DNA of 64,000 nucleotides, taken from assembly GCA_001602435.1 (NCBI GenBank), contig CP012156.1, positions 2,735,898-2,799,897 of the forward strand, given 5' to 3'. Below, in pieces: positions 35,724-45,892 of this stretch (positions are counted from its first letter, which is position 1; each line of letters opens with the position of its first letter). Both the position numbers and the translations under genes were made by a program. The notes beneath the pieces were generated by a model. It did not search any database. It was not told the DNA's origin and saw only the letters and a program-made list of their open reading frames with translations. Source of the DNA: Hyphomonadaceae bacterium UKL13-1 (GTDB lineage: Bacteria > Pseudomonadota > Alphaproteobacteria > Caulobacterales > Aquidulcibacteraceae).

Positions 35724-36778
35724 ACAAATTTTTGACCCTCATTCGGCGGGATATGGCCGATAATCGTGGTGCTTTGGTCATCACCCCCATCGTGATCGCG
35801 GCCATTCTTTTGACCGTGACTTTGTTTGCCACCTTGACCGGCAATGCCCGCTTTGGCTTTGACCCCGAAGACTTTGCAGCCGCCAAGCAACACCGCGGCG
35901 AACACGGCCAAATGATCATTGATGCCGAAAATGGTCCAGCGACCGTCAAGCGCGGTCTCGATGGTAAAATCACCATCACCAGCCCTGATGGCGAAACCAA
36001 GACTTTGGACCAAGCGATTGACCCGAAAACCAAGGCTGGCCTAGAAGCCATCCTGCCCGTCGGCACGGCAGCGGCTGCGGTGTTGCCCTTGGCGATCGCC
36101 CTTATCTCCATCCTGTTTGTCTTAGCAGGGGCTTTGCATGACGAGCGCAAGGATCGCACCATCCTATTTTGGAAGTCCATGCCGGTCAGCGATCTTCAGA
36201 CCACCAGTGCGAAGCTTGTCTCGATTGTCGGCGTCGGTCTGTTCTTCGCCTTGGCCGTGACGATTGTCTTGCACGTCGCGATCACGGGCCTCGCCGTCGC
36301 AACCCTTGGCAATGTTGGCATCACCGGCATCAGCGCTGCAACGGTCTTCCTCAATGCCATCAAATTGTGGAGCGTGTTGGCAGTCGGGCTTCTGATCTAT
36401 GTTGGCTGGGCTTTGCCAGTTTACGGATGGGTGACCATGGTCAGCGCTTGGGCCCCTAAAATGCCCTTCGTTGCAGCCTTTGCCCCTCTGTTCGTTGTGC
36501 CCCTCGTCTATATGGCGATTGCCTATCGTGGTGATGACAATGACACGATCCTGAACGCCTTGTGGGAACCTGCTGGCCGTCTGATTGGCGAACCTATGAC
36601 CAACGGCATGAGCCGCATCATCGAGCCCAGCAACGACCATATCCCCGCGATCCCTGTCACTGAAATGCTGGGCCAATTGTCCAACAGCCTAGCCCAACCT
36701 GGCTTCTGGATTGGCTTGGCGGTAGCGGGTGGTTTCATCTATGCCGCCAGCGAGATCCGCCGCCGCCGGGCCCTCTAA
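35720..36778 (+). CDS. ABC-2 type permease
   Basis: A 352-residue membrane protein. Helix 1 (about residues 20-40) is followed by an extracytoplasmic insert of roughly 70 polar residues containing a charged KRGLDGKITITSPDGE stretch. Five further helices lie at about 115-135, 165-195, 205-245, 255-275 and 330-345. This is a usual layout for ABC-2 permeases. It forms the transporter with the ATPase encoded two genes upstream. An intrinsic terminator follows, closing the operon. Confidence 0.85.
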   Translation: MNKFLTLIRRDMADNRGALVITPIVIAAILLTVTLFATLTGNARFGFDPEDFAAAKQHRGEHGQMIIDAENGPATVKRGLDGKITITSPDGETKTLDQAIDPKTKAGLEAILPVGTAAAAVLPLAIALISILFVLAGALHDERKDRTILFWKSMPVSDLQTTSAKLVSIVGVGLFFALAVTIVLHVAITGLAVATLGNVGITGISAATVFLNAIKLWSVLAVGLLIYVGWALPVYGWVTMVSAWAPKMPFVAAFAPLFVVPLVYMAIAYRGDDNDTILNALWEPAGRLIGEPMTNGMSRIIEPSNDHIPAIPVTEMLGQLSNSLAQPGFWIGLAVAGGFIYAASEIRRRRAL

Positions 36779-36802
36779 GTCTCGGCAAACCATCTCACCA
36801 AA

Positions 36803-36835
36803 GGGGCCATCGACGACCGTCGGTGGCCCTTTTTT
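36803..36835 (+). terminator. Intrinsic terminator of the GntR/ABC operon
   Basis: An 11-bp stem with one G-T pair (36804-36814 with 36819-36829), a GACC loop and a T7 run (36830 onward, interrupted by AA) lie 25 bases after the permease stop. Confidence 0.88.
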
Positions 36836-36859
36836 AATCCCAACGACAAGGCGTAACCC

Positions 36860-37561
36860 ATGACCGCAAGCACTCAATTTTGGACACACGCTCGGCTTAC
36901 GGGCCTGCTTCTTTTCTTGGTGACCGTCGCCCATATGGCAGGCTTTCAGATCGCCAACAGCTTTGCGGTCCCGGGCAACTTTGCTGCAACTGGCCTCAAG
37001 ATCGCGCAGAACGAAGGCCTCTATCGCCTCGCTCTGCTCAGCTATGGCGTCTCCAGCATTTTCAGCGTCGGGCTAGCGGTCACCTTCGCACTGTGGCTAG
37101 CGCCCATTAGCCGATTGGGCGCAGGACTGGTTCTGGGCTGGCGCTTGTTTGAGGCCATAAGCTCGACCGTAGCTTGGGCAATCCGCTTTGCCTTGGTCGA
37201 CAATCAGACCCAGCCCAATCTTCTGGGCGCACCGGGGGCTGAGGCATTGCACCGTGTGTTGCGAGATATGTCCAATGCCGCCTTTGATCTCGGGGCTTTC
37301 GGTCTGGCCTTGGCAACCCTGATTGGCTTCTTCATCCTGTTCCAAGCGCGCAGCTTACCACGACTTCTATCCGCCATCGCCTTTCTGGGTGCTATGCTCA
37401 TTCTAGCGAGTTCGGTCGTGACTTTGGGCTGGCCCGAGACGGACATCCCAAGCTCCATTGCCTTCGCGGTGACCTTACTCAGTAATTTGGTCATTGGGCT
37501 CTGGCTGCTTGTTTGGGGCGACCGCTCACCACAGGCCAAAGTGCTGGCACAACAGGCTTGA
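36860..37561 (+). CDS. DUF4386-like integral membrane protein
   Basis: A 233-residue protein with six hydrophobic helices (about residues 10-30, 55-78, 85-105, 145-165, 170-190 and 200-220). The pattern ARLTGLLLFLVTVAHMAGF at the start and GWRLFEAISSTVAWAIRF in the middle fit DUF4386, a bacterial family of unknown function. It follows the ABC operon terminator and appears to be a separate unit. Confidence 0.75.
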   Translation: MTASTQFWTHARLTGLLLFLVTVAHMAGFQIANSFAVPGNFAATGLKIAQNEGLYRLALLSYGVSSIFSVGLAVTFALWLAPISRLGAGLVLGWRLFEAISSTVAWAIRFALVDNQTQPNLLGAPGAEALHRVLRDMSNAAFDLGAFGLALATLIGFFILFQARSLPRLLSAIAFLGAMLILASSVVTLGWPETDIPSSIAFAVTLLSNLVIGLWLLVWGDRSPQAKVLAQQA

Positions 37562-37612
37562 CACCAAAGCCTATGTCTATAGCCCGTGCCAGTGACAACA
37601 CAGGGGTTCGTC

Positions 37613-38950
37613 TTGGCGTTTGAAGCAAATTTCGATGGTTTGGTTGGTTTAACCCACAATTATGGCGGGCTCAGCGCTGGCAATTTAGCCTCTGCAGCCA
37701 ATGCGACAGCTGTGTCCCGCCCGAAAGAAGGCGCGCTTCAAGGCTTGGCGAAAGCCAAAAGGCTGGCCGATGCGGGCTTGGTTCAAGGCCTGCTCCCACC
37801 CCATGAGCGCCCGCACCTGCCCACGCTCAAGGCTATTGGATTTTCGGGCTCTGACGCAGGAATTCTAGCCCAAGCTTGGAAGGCGGACCCCGCACTTGTG
37901 CGCAATGTTTCGTCGTCGGCGCAAATGTGGGCGGCCAATGCGGCGACCGTGTCGCCTTCAGCAGATTGCGCTGACGGCCGTCTCCACTTCAGCCCGGCAA
38001 ACCTTCTGACTATGCCGCATCGCGCGCTGGAAGCCAGCCAGACCGAGCGCAGCTTGCGGGCGATCTTTGCCGATACAAGCCATTTTGCAGTTCATAAGGC
38101 CCTGCCCTATCAGCCCTTGTTTGCCGACGAGGGGGCCGCCAACCACATGCGGCTGTGCGCCAGCCATGGTGAAGCTGGGGTGGAGATTTTTGTCTGGGGC
38201 CGCAATGGCTTTGGCCAACAAGAAACGCGCTTCCCTGCCCGCCAGACGTTGCAAACCGGCGAAGCCATTGCGCGCCGCCATGGCCTCGCGCCAAATCGTG
38301 TCTTGCATCTCCAACAAAGCCGGAAGGCCATTGAAGCGGGGGCCTTCCATAATGACGTGGTGGCCGTCGCCAGCCTGCAAGTCCTATTTTGCCACGAGCA
38401 TGCGTTTGAAGATCGGCTGGGCACCTATGAGGCGATCAAGCGCGCCTGCGATGGCATTATGGAAGTGGCCATCGTCGAAGTGCCAGAGGCGGACGTGCCC
38501 TTGGCGGACGCGATCAAATCCTATTTGTTCAACACCCAATTGCTGTCCATGCCGGGCGAAGACCGCTTGGTCTTGATCGCACCGGAAGAGTGCCGCGAGA
38601 ATGCAGCCACCAATGCCTATCTGGAAAAACTGGTTGCCAGCAATGGCCCCATCGGTCGGGTCCAGTTCGTCGATGTCCGCCAATCCATGCGCAATGGCGG
38701 TGGGCCGGCCTGCTTGCGGCTGCGGGTTGTGATGGATCAGGCCAAGCTACAGGCCGTCAGCGCGCGTGCTGTGCTCGATACGGCGCTCTATGACGATTTG
38801 GTCGCGTGGGTGAACCGCTATTATCGCGAGACTTTGGGGCCAGACGATTTGGCCGACCCCAGCCTGCTGCAAGAAGGGCGGACTGCTTTGGATGAGCTGA
38901 CCCAAATCATGCACTTAGGATCAGACTTCTATCCATTCCAACGCGGCTGA
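37613..38950 (+). CDS. astB: N-succinylarginine dihydrolase
   Basis: A 445-residue enzyme of the arginine succinyltransferase pathway; it converts N2-succinylarginine to N2-succinylornithine, ammonia and CO2. The start EANFDGLVGLTHNYGGLS, the VNNYLxx-like FNTQLLS, and the C-terminal MRNGGGPACLRLRVV with its catalytic Cys are diagnostic. A TTG at 37613 with AGGGG seven bases upstream gives the canonical N-terminus; the GTG at 37586 has no such site. No other ast gene is in the window. Confidence 0.92.
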   Translation: MAFEANFDGLVGLTHNYGGLSAGNLASAANATAVSRPKEGALQGLAKAKRLADAGLVQGLLPPHERPHLPTLKAIGFSGSDAGILAQAWKADPALVRNVSSSAQMWAANAATVSPSADCADGRLHFSPANLLTMPHRALEASQTERSLRAIFADTSHFAVHKALPYQPLFADEGAANHMRLCASHGEAGVEIFVWGRNGFGQQETRFPARQTLQTGEAIARRHGLAPNRVLHLQQSRKAIEAGAFHNDVVAVASLQVLFCHEHAFEDRLGTYEAIKRACDGIMEVAIVEVPEADVPLADAIKSYLFNTQLLSMPGEDRLVLIAPEECRENAATNAYLEKLVASNGPIGRVQFVDVRQSMRNGGGPACLRLRVVMDQAKLQAVSARAVLDTALYDDLVAWVNRYYRETLGPDDLADPSLLQEGRTALDELTQIMHLGSDFYPFQRG

Positions 38951-38958
38951 ACGGGGCC

Positions 38959-40572
38959 CTACTTCGCCCCCGGCAGGCTGTAATGCACCGTAGCGCCCGG
39001 GCCCAAAGGCCAGTCGAAATAGACCCAAGCCGCTGTCATCGCCATGCCGGCAACCATGAAGGCCAAAGCAAACGGCAGCATCATGGAGAGCAGCGTGCCG
39101 ACGCCAACATTCTTGTCCCAACGCCGACAAAAGGCCAGCACAAGCGGGAAGTAAGACATCAAGGGCGTCGCGATATTGGTATAGCTATCGCCCATCCGGT
39201 AAGCCGCGGTCGTCATTTCCGGCGAGATACCGAGCAGCATGAACATCGGCACCACGACGGGGGCCATCGCACTCCATTTGGCCGAAGCTGAGCCAATGAA
39301 GAGGTCCAAGAAGGACGAGAAGGCTTGGACGCAGACGAGCAAGAAGGGTGCTGGCAGGCTCAATTCCTTCAAGGCTGCCGCGCCATTGATCGCGGCAATC
39401 GGCCCTAAGTTCGACCAGCTGAACATGGCGATGAAATGGGCGGCGAAGAAGGCAAAGACGATATAGGGGGCCAGTGAACGAATGCCCTCATTCATCATGG
39501 TAACCACATCCGACGAGGAGCGGATCGACTTCACCGAGACACCAAAGGCGATGCCACCCAGCAAGAAGATCAGCGTGAAGGCGGCAATCAGGCCTTGGTA
39601 AAAGGGTTGCAACTGGGCGGTGCCCTTCTGGCTTTCATCGATCAATGGGGTGAAACCGGGCCAAAGGGCTAAGGCTGCAAAAACGGCGATCACGGCAAGC
39701 GCAGCGAAGCCAGCCCAAGCGAGCCCACGCTTCTCTTCTGGCGTGACAACCGACTTGGTCAATTCTGCTTTCAAATCGTCATCTGGATTGCCTGTCCAAG
39801 GACCTAAACGAGGCTCTAGCACGCGGTCGGTGATGAACCAGATGATGGGCGTAAACAGCACGACAATGGCCAAAATGAACCACCAATTGCCCAAGGGGTT
39901 CATCGTCCAAGTCGGGTCAATGATGCGGGCGGCTTCTTGGGTGAAGCCGAACAAAAGCACGTCGAGTTGGCCCGGCGTGATATTGCCAGCAAAGCCGCCG
40001 GAGACGGCGGCAAAGGCTGCGGCAATTCCGACCAGCGGGTGACGACCTGCTGCGGCATAGACCAGCCCGCACAGAGGAATGAAAACCACATAGCCCGCGT
40101 CCGATGCATGGTGGCTCATCATACCGATCAAGCACACGACCGGGGTCAGAAAGGCGCGCGGCAAATCGCGCAGGCTATTGCGGATCAAAGCGCTGAACAG
40201 GCCAGCACGCTCTGCCACTGAGGCCCCCAACATCACAACCAACACAACACCCAGAGGCGCAAAGCTTGTTAAGGTGCGGGGCATATCGACAATCAGCTTT
40301 TTCAGATTGTCTTCGGTGAACAGGCTGGTGGCGTCAAAGATCAGGAGCCCATCTTTCACGACCCCACCACTGGGTGGCTTTTCGCCGGAGAAGGGGAGCG
40401 AGGCGGACCAGCCAAGGGCTGAGCCAATCACCGACAGCACCATCAAGAAGCCGATCAACCAGACAAAAATCATGACAGGGTCGGGCAGAAGGTTCCCCAC
40501 CCGCTCAACCCAAGCTAAGAAACCGCGCTGGGTGTTGGGGACAGGCTTGGCTGGAGGCGTGGCTTGGGTCAT
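38959..40572 (-). CDS. AbgT family transporter
   Basis: A 537-residue membrane protein with about ten to twelve helices. The N-terminal RVGNLLPDPVMIFVWLIG, the middle VGIAAAFAAVSGGFAGN and the late FSWSNLGPIAAINGA and MGDSYTNIATPLMSYFP are family hallmarks. AbgT proteins import p-aminobenzoyl-glutamate or export sulfonamides. The start at 40572 was preferred to 40578 on spacing from CAGAG. The gene is convergent with astB, with eight bases between stops. Confidence 0.9.
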   Translation of the reverse strand: MTQATPPAKPVPNTQRGFLAWVERVGNLLPDPVMIFVWLIGFLMVLSVIGSALGWSASLPFSGEKPPSGGVVKDGLLIFDATSLFTEDNLKKLIVDMPRTLTSFAPLGVVLVVMLGASVAERAGLFSALIRNSLRDLPRAFLTPVVCLIGMMSHHASDAGYVVFIPLCGLVYAAAGRHPLVGIAAAFAAVSGGFAGNITPGQLDVLLFGFTQEAARIIDPTWTMNPLGNWWFILAIVVLFTPIIWFITDRVLEPRLGPWTGNPDDDLKAELTKSVVTPEEKRGLAWAGFAALAVIAVFAALALWPGFTPLIDESQKGTAQLQPFYQGLIAAFTLIFLLGGIAFGVSVKSIRSSSDVVTMMNEGIRSLAPYIVFAFFAAHFIAMFSWSNLGPIAAINGAAALKELSLPAPFLLVCVQAFSSFLDLFIGSASAKWSAMAPVVVPMFMLLGISPEMTTAAYRMGDSYTNIATPLMSYFPLVLAFCRRWDKNVGVGTLLSMMLPFALAFMVAGMAMTAAWVYFDWPLGPGATVHYSLPGAK

Positions 40573-40695
40573 AGACATCTCTGAAATCGTTGAAGGCGCG
40601 TCATGTGCCTGTTTCTCAGTGGTTGTGCATCTCACAATGTTGGCATCTGTCCGTCATCTGTTCTGCTCAATCGCCCTTTAAGGAGCCAATCATTC

Positions 40696-41337
40696 GTGTC
40701 GGACCGTCCAAAAACGCGGCTCTATCTCATCACGCCGCCGAAAATTGAAAATCTCGACTTGTTTGCCAAGTCCTTGCAGGCGGTTATTGAGGCTGGCGAT
40801 GTGGCTTGCCTGCAATTGCGGCTAAAGGAAGCAACGGATGCTGAAGTCCTAGCCGCAGCTGCAGCAATCTTTCCCCTGGCCCAAGACTTGGGTGTAGCTT
40901 GCCTCGTGAATGACCGCGCCGATCTGGCTAAGCTTGCCGCGGCGGACGGGGTGCATATTGGACAGTCAGACGGCACAGTGGACCAAGCGCGCAAACAGGT
41001 TGGCAAGAATGGAATTGTTGGCGTGACCTGTCACGACAGCCGCCACTTTGCGATGGAAGCTGCAGAAGCCGGGGCCGACTATGTCGCTTTTGGCGCCTTT
41101 TTCGACACGGCCACAAAAGCGGCACCAACGCGCGCCAATCTCGACATACTTTCATGGTGGCAAGAGATTATGGAAATCCCGTGCGTCGCCATAGGTGGCA
41201 TCACCCCAGACAATGGGGCAGAGCTTGTAAAGGCCGGAGCCGACTTCTTGGCTGTCTCGGCTGGTATCTGGTCGTGGCCCAAAGGCCCCGTTGCAGCAAG
41301 TGCTGCTTTCAAGGACATGTTTGACACATGCGCCTGA
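40696..41337 (+). CDS. thiE: Thiamine phosphate synthase
   Basis: A 213-residue TIM barrel that joins the pyrimidine and thiazole moieties of thiamine. Conserved parts are [25 protein letters not shown], the [10 protein letters not shown] loop and the phosphate-binding GGITPDN and VSAGIW. The GTG at 40696 is preceded by AAGGAG. No TPP riboswitch is seen in the leader. Its last 10 bases overlap the following Sel1-repeat gene. Confidence 0.92.
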   Translation: MSDRPKTRLYLITPPKIENLDLFAKSLQAVIEAGDVACLQLRLKEATDAEVLAAAAAIFPLAQDLGVACLVNDRADLAKLAAADGVHIGQSDGTVDQARKQVGKNGIVGVTCHDSRHFAMEAAEAGADYVAFGAFFDTATKAAPTRANLDILSWWQEIMEIPCVAIGGITPDNGAELVKAGADFLAVSAGIWSWPKGPVAASAAFKDMFDTCA

Positions 41338-42257
41338 CACGCTTTCGCTTTGTCCTGTTAGCCGGTGTGCTCGCGCTGCCGCAGGTAACAATGGCGCAAA
41401 CCCCCGCCCCTTCCAGCCCAATGGCCTTAGAGGCTGAGGCCGATCAACGCGCGTTGGAGAGCGCGTTGCTGGCGCTCCGCACCGGCCAATATCGTGAAGC
41501 CCTCAGCCAAGCTGAAAACCTCGCCTCGCGCGGCAATCCAAAAGCCGCTGCTTTGGCAGGCTCCATCTACGAGCAAAATCTCATTGACACTGCGACCCCG
41601 GAAGCTGCGGTCCGTTGGTATCGCCGCGCAGTCACCGGCGGCAATAGTGATGCCATGTTGGGGTTGGCTCGGCTCGGCATGGCCCGAAAAGGCGGTTCGA
41701 CGCCGGGAGAAGCCCTTTCCATGCTGCAGCGCGCTGCTGCGAATGGGCGGAAGGAAGCCTTGGCCCCCTTGGGTGACTTGTTTCTCTCCGGTGCCGCAGG
41801 GCCAAAGGATCGCACACGCGCCGCGAGCATTTATGCGCAAGCGGCCAGCTATGGTGATGCCGATGCCGCTTATGCGGCAGGTATCCTCTATGCCGACGGG
41901 GACCCTGACCCAATGGATGATCCTTTAAAGGCCATTGGCTACCTCCGCCAAGCTGCGCAGGCCGGCCGCGCGGATGCCGCAGCCGATTATGGCCTGATGC
42001 TGTATCAGGGACGCGGCGTTGCCCGCGATCTCAAAGGTGCCGCGCAATGGTTTAAGACGGCCGCTGAAGGCGGGGACATGGACGGCGCTTTCTACTGGGC
42101 CTTGGTCAATGCCAAGGGCGAAGGCACGCCGCAAAACCTAGAGCTTGCCGTTCAATGGGCGCGCGTCGCCAAAGGCTCATCCCCCGATGCCGACCGTCTC
42201 TTGGCGCAACTGGAAGCCATTGCCGCCAAGCCAAAGCCTGCCGCCAGCAAGCCCTAA
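41328..42257 (+). CDS. Secreted Sel1-repeat protein
   Basis: A 309-residue protein with a signal peptide (residues 1-23, ending VTMAQ) and about six Sel1-like repeats between residues 60 and 285, with the usual A-x-x-x-LG/AG and W-Y/F-x-x-AA pattern (for example [22 protein letters not shown]). The Ala/Pro/Lys tail is low complexity. Sel1 proteins act as periplasmic scaffolds; a partner is unknown. It overlaps thiE by ten bases. Confidence 0.88.
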   Translation: MRLTRFRFVLLAGVLALPQVTMAQTPAPSSPMALEAEADQRALESALLALRTGQYREALSQAENLASRGNPKAAALAGSIYEQNLIDTATPEAAVRWYRRAVTGGNSDAMLGLARLGMARKGGSTPGEALSMLQRAAANGRKEALAPLGDLFLSGAAGPKDRTRAASIYAQAASYGDADAAYAAGILYADGDPDPMDDPLKAIGYLRQAAQAGRADAAADYGLMLYQGRGVARDLKGAAQWFKTAAEGGDMDGAFYWALVNAKGEGTPQNLELAVQWARVAKGSSPDADRLLAQLEAIAAKPKPAASKP

Positions 42258-42322
42258 ATCAAGTTAGGTGCCGGCGTTCAAATCGATTCACAAACAAGCT
42301 GTCTGTGTGCTAGAGCAAACAG

Positions 42323-44755
42323 GTGTTAGCGCCAACCACCCCTCCCCCCTCGACGCGTCGCGCGATTGCGCGAACCATCCGTGCCGATGCGCTGGTCAAA
42401 GGGTTGCGGACGCTTTGGCCACCCCTCTTTCTCTTGGCATTTGTAGGGGCCGCAGGCAGCCTAACCGAAGGCCTACCCGCCGCACTGGTATCGGCTGGGG
42501 CAGGCCTTACGTGGCTCATCACCGCCTATCTATTCTGGCGCGGCTGGCAGCTCTTCCATCCGATGAGCGAACATGAAGCCGGGCGCGCGCTTGAAGAAGC
42601 CGCCGGCTTGCAGGAATTACGCCCCCTCACCGGGGGCGATGATCGGCGGATCAGCGGCGATGACGCGCTTTGGTCTTGGCACCAACGACGACTGATCGAA
42701 GCTGCCGCGGCTTTATCCACCCCTGTGAAGCCCAAGTTAGACTGGCAAGACGCAGCTAAGGCCTTGGCCTTGGTTGCAGCACTGGGACTTTGCGGGCTGA
42801 ACCCGATGGCGACTGCACGCGGATTGACGTTTGATTTGTCGCCCTTAATGGGTGACAACGATCTGGTCGTCGAAGTATGGGCCGAGCCGCCCGGCTATAC
42901 GGGTCTGCCCTTAATCCGGCTGGACCGTAGCCAAACCGATATTGCCTTGCCAGTCGGCTCAAAGGTAACAGCGCGCGTCGATGGCGCACGCGGTGCCCCC
43001 GTGTTGCGCGGTCCTTCCCGCACCACCCGCTTGGAGTCAGCCCAAGGGGCTGCTTGGCAGGGGCAAATTGAAATCACCCGTTCGGGGACACTTAAGCTGG
43101 ATCGCCTCGGCACGCGGGCACAGTGGCATATTGAAGCCACCCCAGATCAAAAACCACAACTTGCTTTGCCAAAGCCCATCCAAATCGACCCCAAAGGCCG
43201 GCTCGATATCGCGTTCCAAGCCAGTGATGATTATGGGCTTGCGGCGGCCTTTGTCCGCATCCGACCAGTGAAGGTGCCTGAAGGACTTGCCGGTCACTCG
43301 GTGTTCGACACCGCCATTCCGCTTGAAGGGGCAGCGGGCGAAAATGGTGCCAGACGTGTCTTTGTGGAAGTGGCCGATCACGCGCTAACAGGCCTGCAAG
43401 TTGAAGCCCAGATCGTGGTACGTGACGGCTTGGGGCAGGAAACCGCGTCCGACGTAACCAAGCTCACGATGCCAGAGCAGAATTGGCAATCCAGCCTTGC
43501 GGCCGCCCTCCAAGAGGTCCGCTTGATGATCCTGCGCGAGGCGCGCCCCTATCAACGGACTCTGCCGCGTTTTGCCACTCTTTTTGAGCCCTTGGATGTT
43601 GGGGGGACAGCATCGGACTCCCTAAATCTTGGACCCATAAAGCTTGACCTAACCGACCCCCAACCCGGTGCCCCGCCGGGAATTGCAAAGGCTACCGGAC
43701 ATCTGCGCGCCATTGCCGAAACCATGGTTCAATTCGGCTTAAGCGATCTGGGTCAACTAAGCCTGCATTATGCGCTGGAGCGTTTGAGCATTGCGCGCGA
43801 TGTTTCAGACGCCCACAGCGTCGCGCCCCTCTTGTGGCAAATGGCGCTGCAGATTGAGGCCAGCAATCAGACCCCGGCCCAACAAAAAGTCGCACAAGCT
43901 CGCGAGGCCCTCAAACAAGCCCTCGAACAAGGTGCTCCACCTGACCAAATCCAACAATTGACGCAGGAGCTGCGGGAAGCCGTTGGCGAACGGCTGCAGG
44001 AATTGGCCCAGCAAGGTGCCTCTGGTGAAGGCGGCGAACAAGGCCAATCCGGCCCGCAGATCAGTGCTGGCGATCTGGAAGACCGGCTGCGGGAATTAGA
44101 GGAGTCCGGCAGTTCAGGTTCGCGCGAGGATGCCTTAGCCCAATTAGATCAGTTGGACGAATTGCTCGAAAACCTTCAACCTGGTGCGCCCGGTGCCTCT
44201 GGCCAAGCAAATGGTCAAGGCCAGGGCGGGCCGCTCGATGATGCCATGCAGCAACAACGGGCGCTGTCAGATCAGACCGAGCAATTGGGCGAAACACCGC
44301 CCTCCGATCAATCGCGCCGCTCGGCAGAGGGTCTCGCCAACCAACAGGAGGGCTTGGCAGATGCGTTAGGCGGCAGTCGCCAGAGCGATCCAGCTCAAGA
44401 ACAAAGCGCGGAAGAACAGAATAAGCGCCAAGCCGCCGAGGCCATGCGCGAGGCCGCTCAAGCCCTCAGAGAAGGCGATCTTAACCGTGCCCAAGATGCC
44501 CAGTCGCGTGCCTTACAAGCCTTGCGACAGGCAGCAGAATCGAGCCCGCAGGGCCAAGCTGGCAATGATGGCGAGACAGACCCCTTAGGCCGCGCTTTGC
44601 CCAAGCGGGATGATGGCAAAGCGACCAAAGTGCCCGATGGGGTGGAGAAGCGGCGCGCCCGCGATGTGCGCGATGAATTACGTCGCCGCCAAGCGGACCC
44701 GCAGCGCGACAAGAATGAGCGAGACTATATCGATCGGCTTTTACAAGATCGTTAG
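42323..44755 (+). CDS. DUF4175/TIGR02302-type membrane protein
   Basis: An 810-residue protein with two or three N-terminal helices (about residues 35-75 and 145-165) and a large extracytoplasmic region. The second half is very rich in Gln, Gly and Glu (about residues 520-760), with predicted coiled coils and strings such as QGQSG. This layout matches a family confined largely to Alphaproteobacteria with no assigned function. The start is a GTG without a strong site. The C-terminal 40 residues are highly charged (RARDVRDELRRRQADPQR). Confidence 0.82.
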   Translation: MLAPTTPPPSTRRAIARTIRADALVKGLRTLWPPLFLLAFVGAAGSLTEGLPAALVSAGAGLTWLITAYLFWRGWQLFHPMSEHEAGRALEEAAGLQELRPLTGGDDRRISGDDALWSWHQRRLIEAAAALSTPVKPKLDWQDAAKALALVAALGLCGLNPMATARGLTFDLSPLMGDNDLVVEVWAEPPGYTGLPLIRLDRSQTDIALPVGSKVTARVDGARGAPVLRGPSRTTRLESAQGAAWQGQIEITRSGTLKLDRLGTRAQWHIEATPDQKPQLALPKPIQIDPKGRLDIAFQASDDYGLAAAFVRIRPVKVPEGLAGHSVFDTAIPLEGAAGENGARRVFVEVADHALTGLQVEAQIVVRDGLGQETASDVTKLTMPEQNWQSSLAAALQEVRLMILREARPYQRTLPRFATLFEPLDVGGTASDSLNLGPIKLDLTDPQPGAPPGIAKATGHLRAIAETMVQFGLSDLGQLSLHYALERLSIARDVSDAHSVAPLLWQMALQIEASNQTPAQQKVAQAREALKQALEQGAPPDQIQQLTQELREAVGERLQELAQQGASGEGGEQGQSGPQISAGDLEDRLRELEESGSSGSREDALAQLDQLDELLENLQPGAPGASGQANGQGQGGPLDDAMQQQRALSDQTEQLGETPPSDQSRRSAEGLANQQEGLADALGGSRQSDPAQEQSAEEQNKRQAAEAMREAAQALREGDLNRAQDAQSRALQALRQAAESSPQGQAGNDGETDPLGRALPKRDDGKATKVPDGVEKRRARDVRDELRRRQADPQRDKNERDYIDRLLQDR

Positions 44756-44773
44756 GAGCTAAGAATAATTTCT

Positions 44774-44810
44774 TGACAGTATAACTGTCATCATGACAGT
44801 ATAACTGTCA
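44774..44810 (+). promoter_or_regulatory. Tandem identical operators before the TetR gene
   Basis: The 17-bp palindrome TGACAGTATAACTGTCA (7-base arms, 3-base centre) occurs twice, at 44774-44790 and 44794-44810, exactly 20 bp apart so that both lie on the same helix face. The second copy ends on the first base of the start codon. TATAAC in the first copy could serve as -10. This is a strong candidate autoregulatory site. Confidence 0.85.
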
Positions 44811-45400
44811 TGAATGAAACTTTGACCAAAACCCATCGCGACCGCCAACGCGACGCCACCGCCGAGATCATCCTCGACGCGGTCGGTCGATGCCTTGAAG
44901 ACGTTGAGTTGGCGGAGCTGACCTTCACCCAAGTTGCCCGCATGGCCGGTTTGGGCGAACGCACGATTTATCGCCACTTCCCCAACAAAGAGGCTTTGCT
45001 GGATGGCTGGTGGCGGGCGCATAAAGCGCGGCTTGGCCAAGAAGCTTTCCCAGATACGCTGGTGGCGTTGTTGGACTTTCCCGTCAAGGCCTTCCCATCC
45101 TTTGACGAAGAGGCTGAGATCATGCGCGGCGCGGTCCTGTCACCACAGGGTCGGGCCATGACCTTATCGCGCAATGAAGAACGGCAAGCGGCCATCCGAC
45201 GTGCGGTGCGGGCAGAGCTCGGCCCTGAAGCCTCTGAGGAGATTGTGCTGACCGTGTGCGCCAGCGTGCAACTTATCCAATCCGCCACCGCTTGGCTTAC
45301 CATGCGCGACTATTGGGACCTTAAAGGCGACCAATCCGGGCAGATCGCGCGCCGCGCCATCCAAGCCATCTTTACTGCCGCGCGTAACGGCACTTTGTAG
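44810..45400 (+). CDS. TetR family transcriptional regulator
   Basis: A 196-residue regulator. Residues 14-65 form the TetR DNA-binding domain, with TFTQVARMAGLGERTIYRHFPNKEALL as its recognition helices (quoted in parts: VARMAGLGERTIYRHFPNKE). The C-terminal ligand domain is of normal length. The ATG overlaps the second operator and no Shine-Dalgarno sequence is visible, so translation may be inefficient or nearly leaderless. It leads a probable three-gene operon. Confidence 0.9.
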   Translation: MNETLTKTHRDRQRDATAEIILDAVGRCLEDVELAELTFTQVARMAGLGERTIYRHFPNKEALLDGWWRAHKARLGQEAFPDTLVALLDFPVKAFPSFDEEAEIMRGAVLSPQGRAMTLSRNEERQAAIRRAVRAELGPEASEEIVLTVCASVQLIQSATAWLTMRDYWDLKGDQSGQIARRAIQAIFTAARNGTL

Positions 45401-45409
45401 GAGTATCCC

Positions 45410-45877
45410 ATGATTTTGCACGCCTCTATTTCCGCTACCGATCCAAAGCACGTGGCCCATGTGCTCGCTGAACTCTGGGAAGGTGAGGCTTTACCCTTTG
45501 CGCCAGTTTCCGGGGCCTGGATTGCCATGGCAGGCGATGTGCGCGGCTCTGGCATTGAGGTTTATCCCAATGGCCGCGCCCTGATCCCCGGTGCTGACGA
45601 CGCCATGTTTGACACCACCGAGATCGAGCATCCCGCGCGCTATGGCGCAACCCATCTCGCGATCCAATGCCACCGACGTCAGGACGAGATTGAAGCCATC
45701 GCCCGGCGCGAAGACTGGCGGTCGGTGCGCTGTTCTCGTGGCGGGATGTTTGATGTCATCGAGTTTTGGATCGAGAACGCCACCATGATTGAGGTCCTGA
45801 CCTCTGAGATGCAACGCGATTATCAGGCCACATCCTCGATTGAGGCGTGGCGGGAGGCAATTGGCCACATGGCCTGA
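45410..45877 (+). CDS. Unrecognised protein in the TetR operon
   Basis: A 155-residue soluble protein with no family I can name. It is mixed alpha/beta with conserved-looking segments AELWEGEALPFAPVSG and HLAIQCHRRQDEIEAIA. TAGGAG precedes the ATG. It lies nine bases after the TetR gene and is probably regulated by it. Confidence 0.65.
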   Translation: MILHASISATDPKHVAHVLAELWEGEALPFAPVSGAWIAMAGDVRGSGIEVYPNGRALIPGADDAMFDTTEIEHPARYGATHLAIQCHRRQDEIEAIARREDWRSVRCSRGGMFDVIEFWIENATMIEVLTSEMQRDYQATSSIEAWREAIGHMA

Positions 45878-45892
45878 ACTAGGGGGATGGAC

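Noticed and set aside
40603..40695. Possible TPP riboswitch before thiE
   Set aside because: The leader is short and lacks the conserved THI-box segments.
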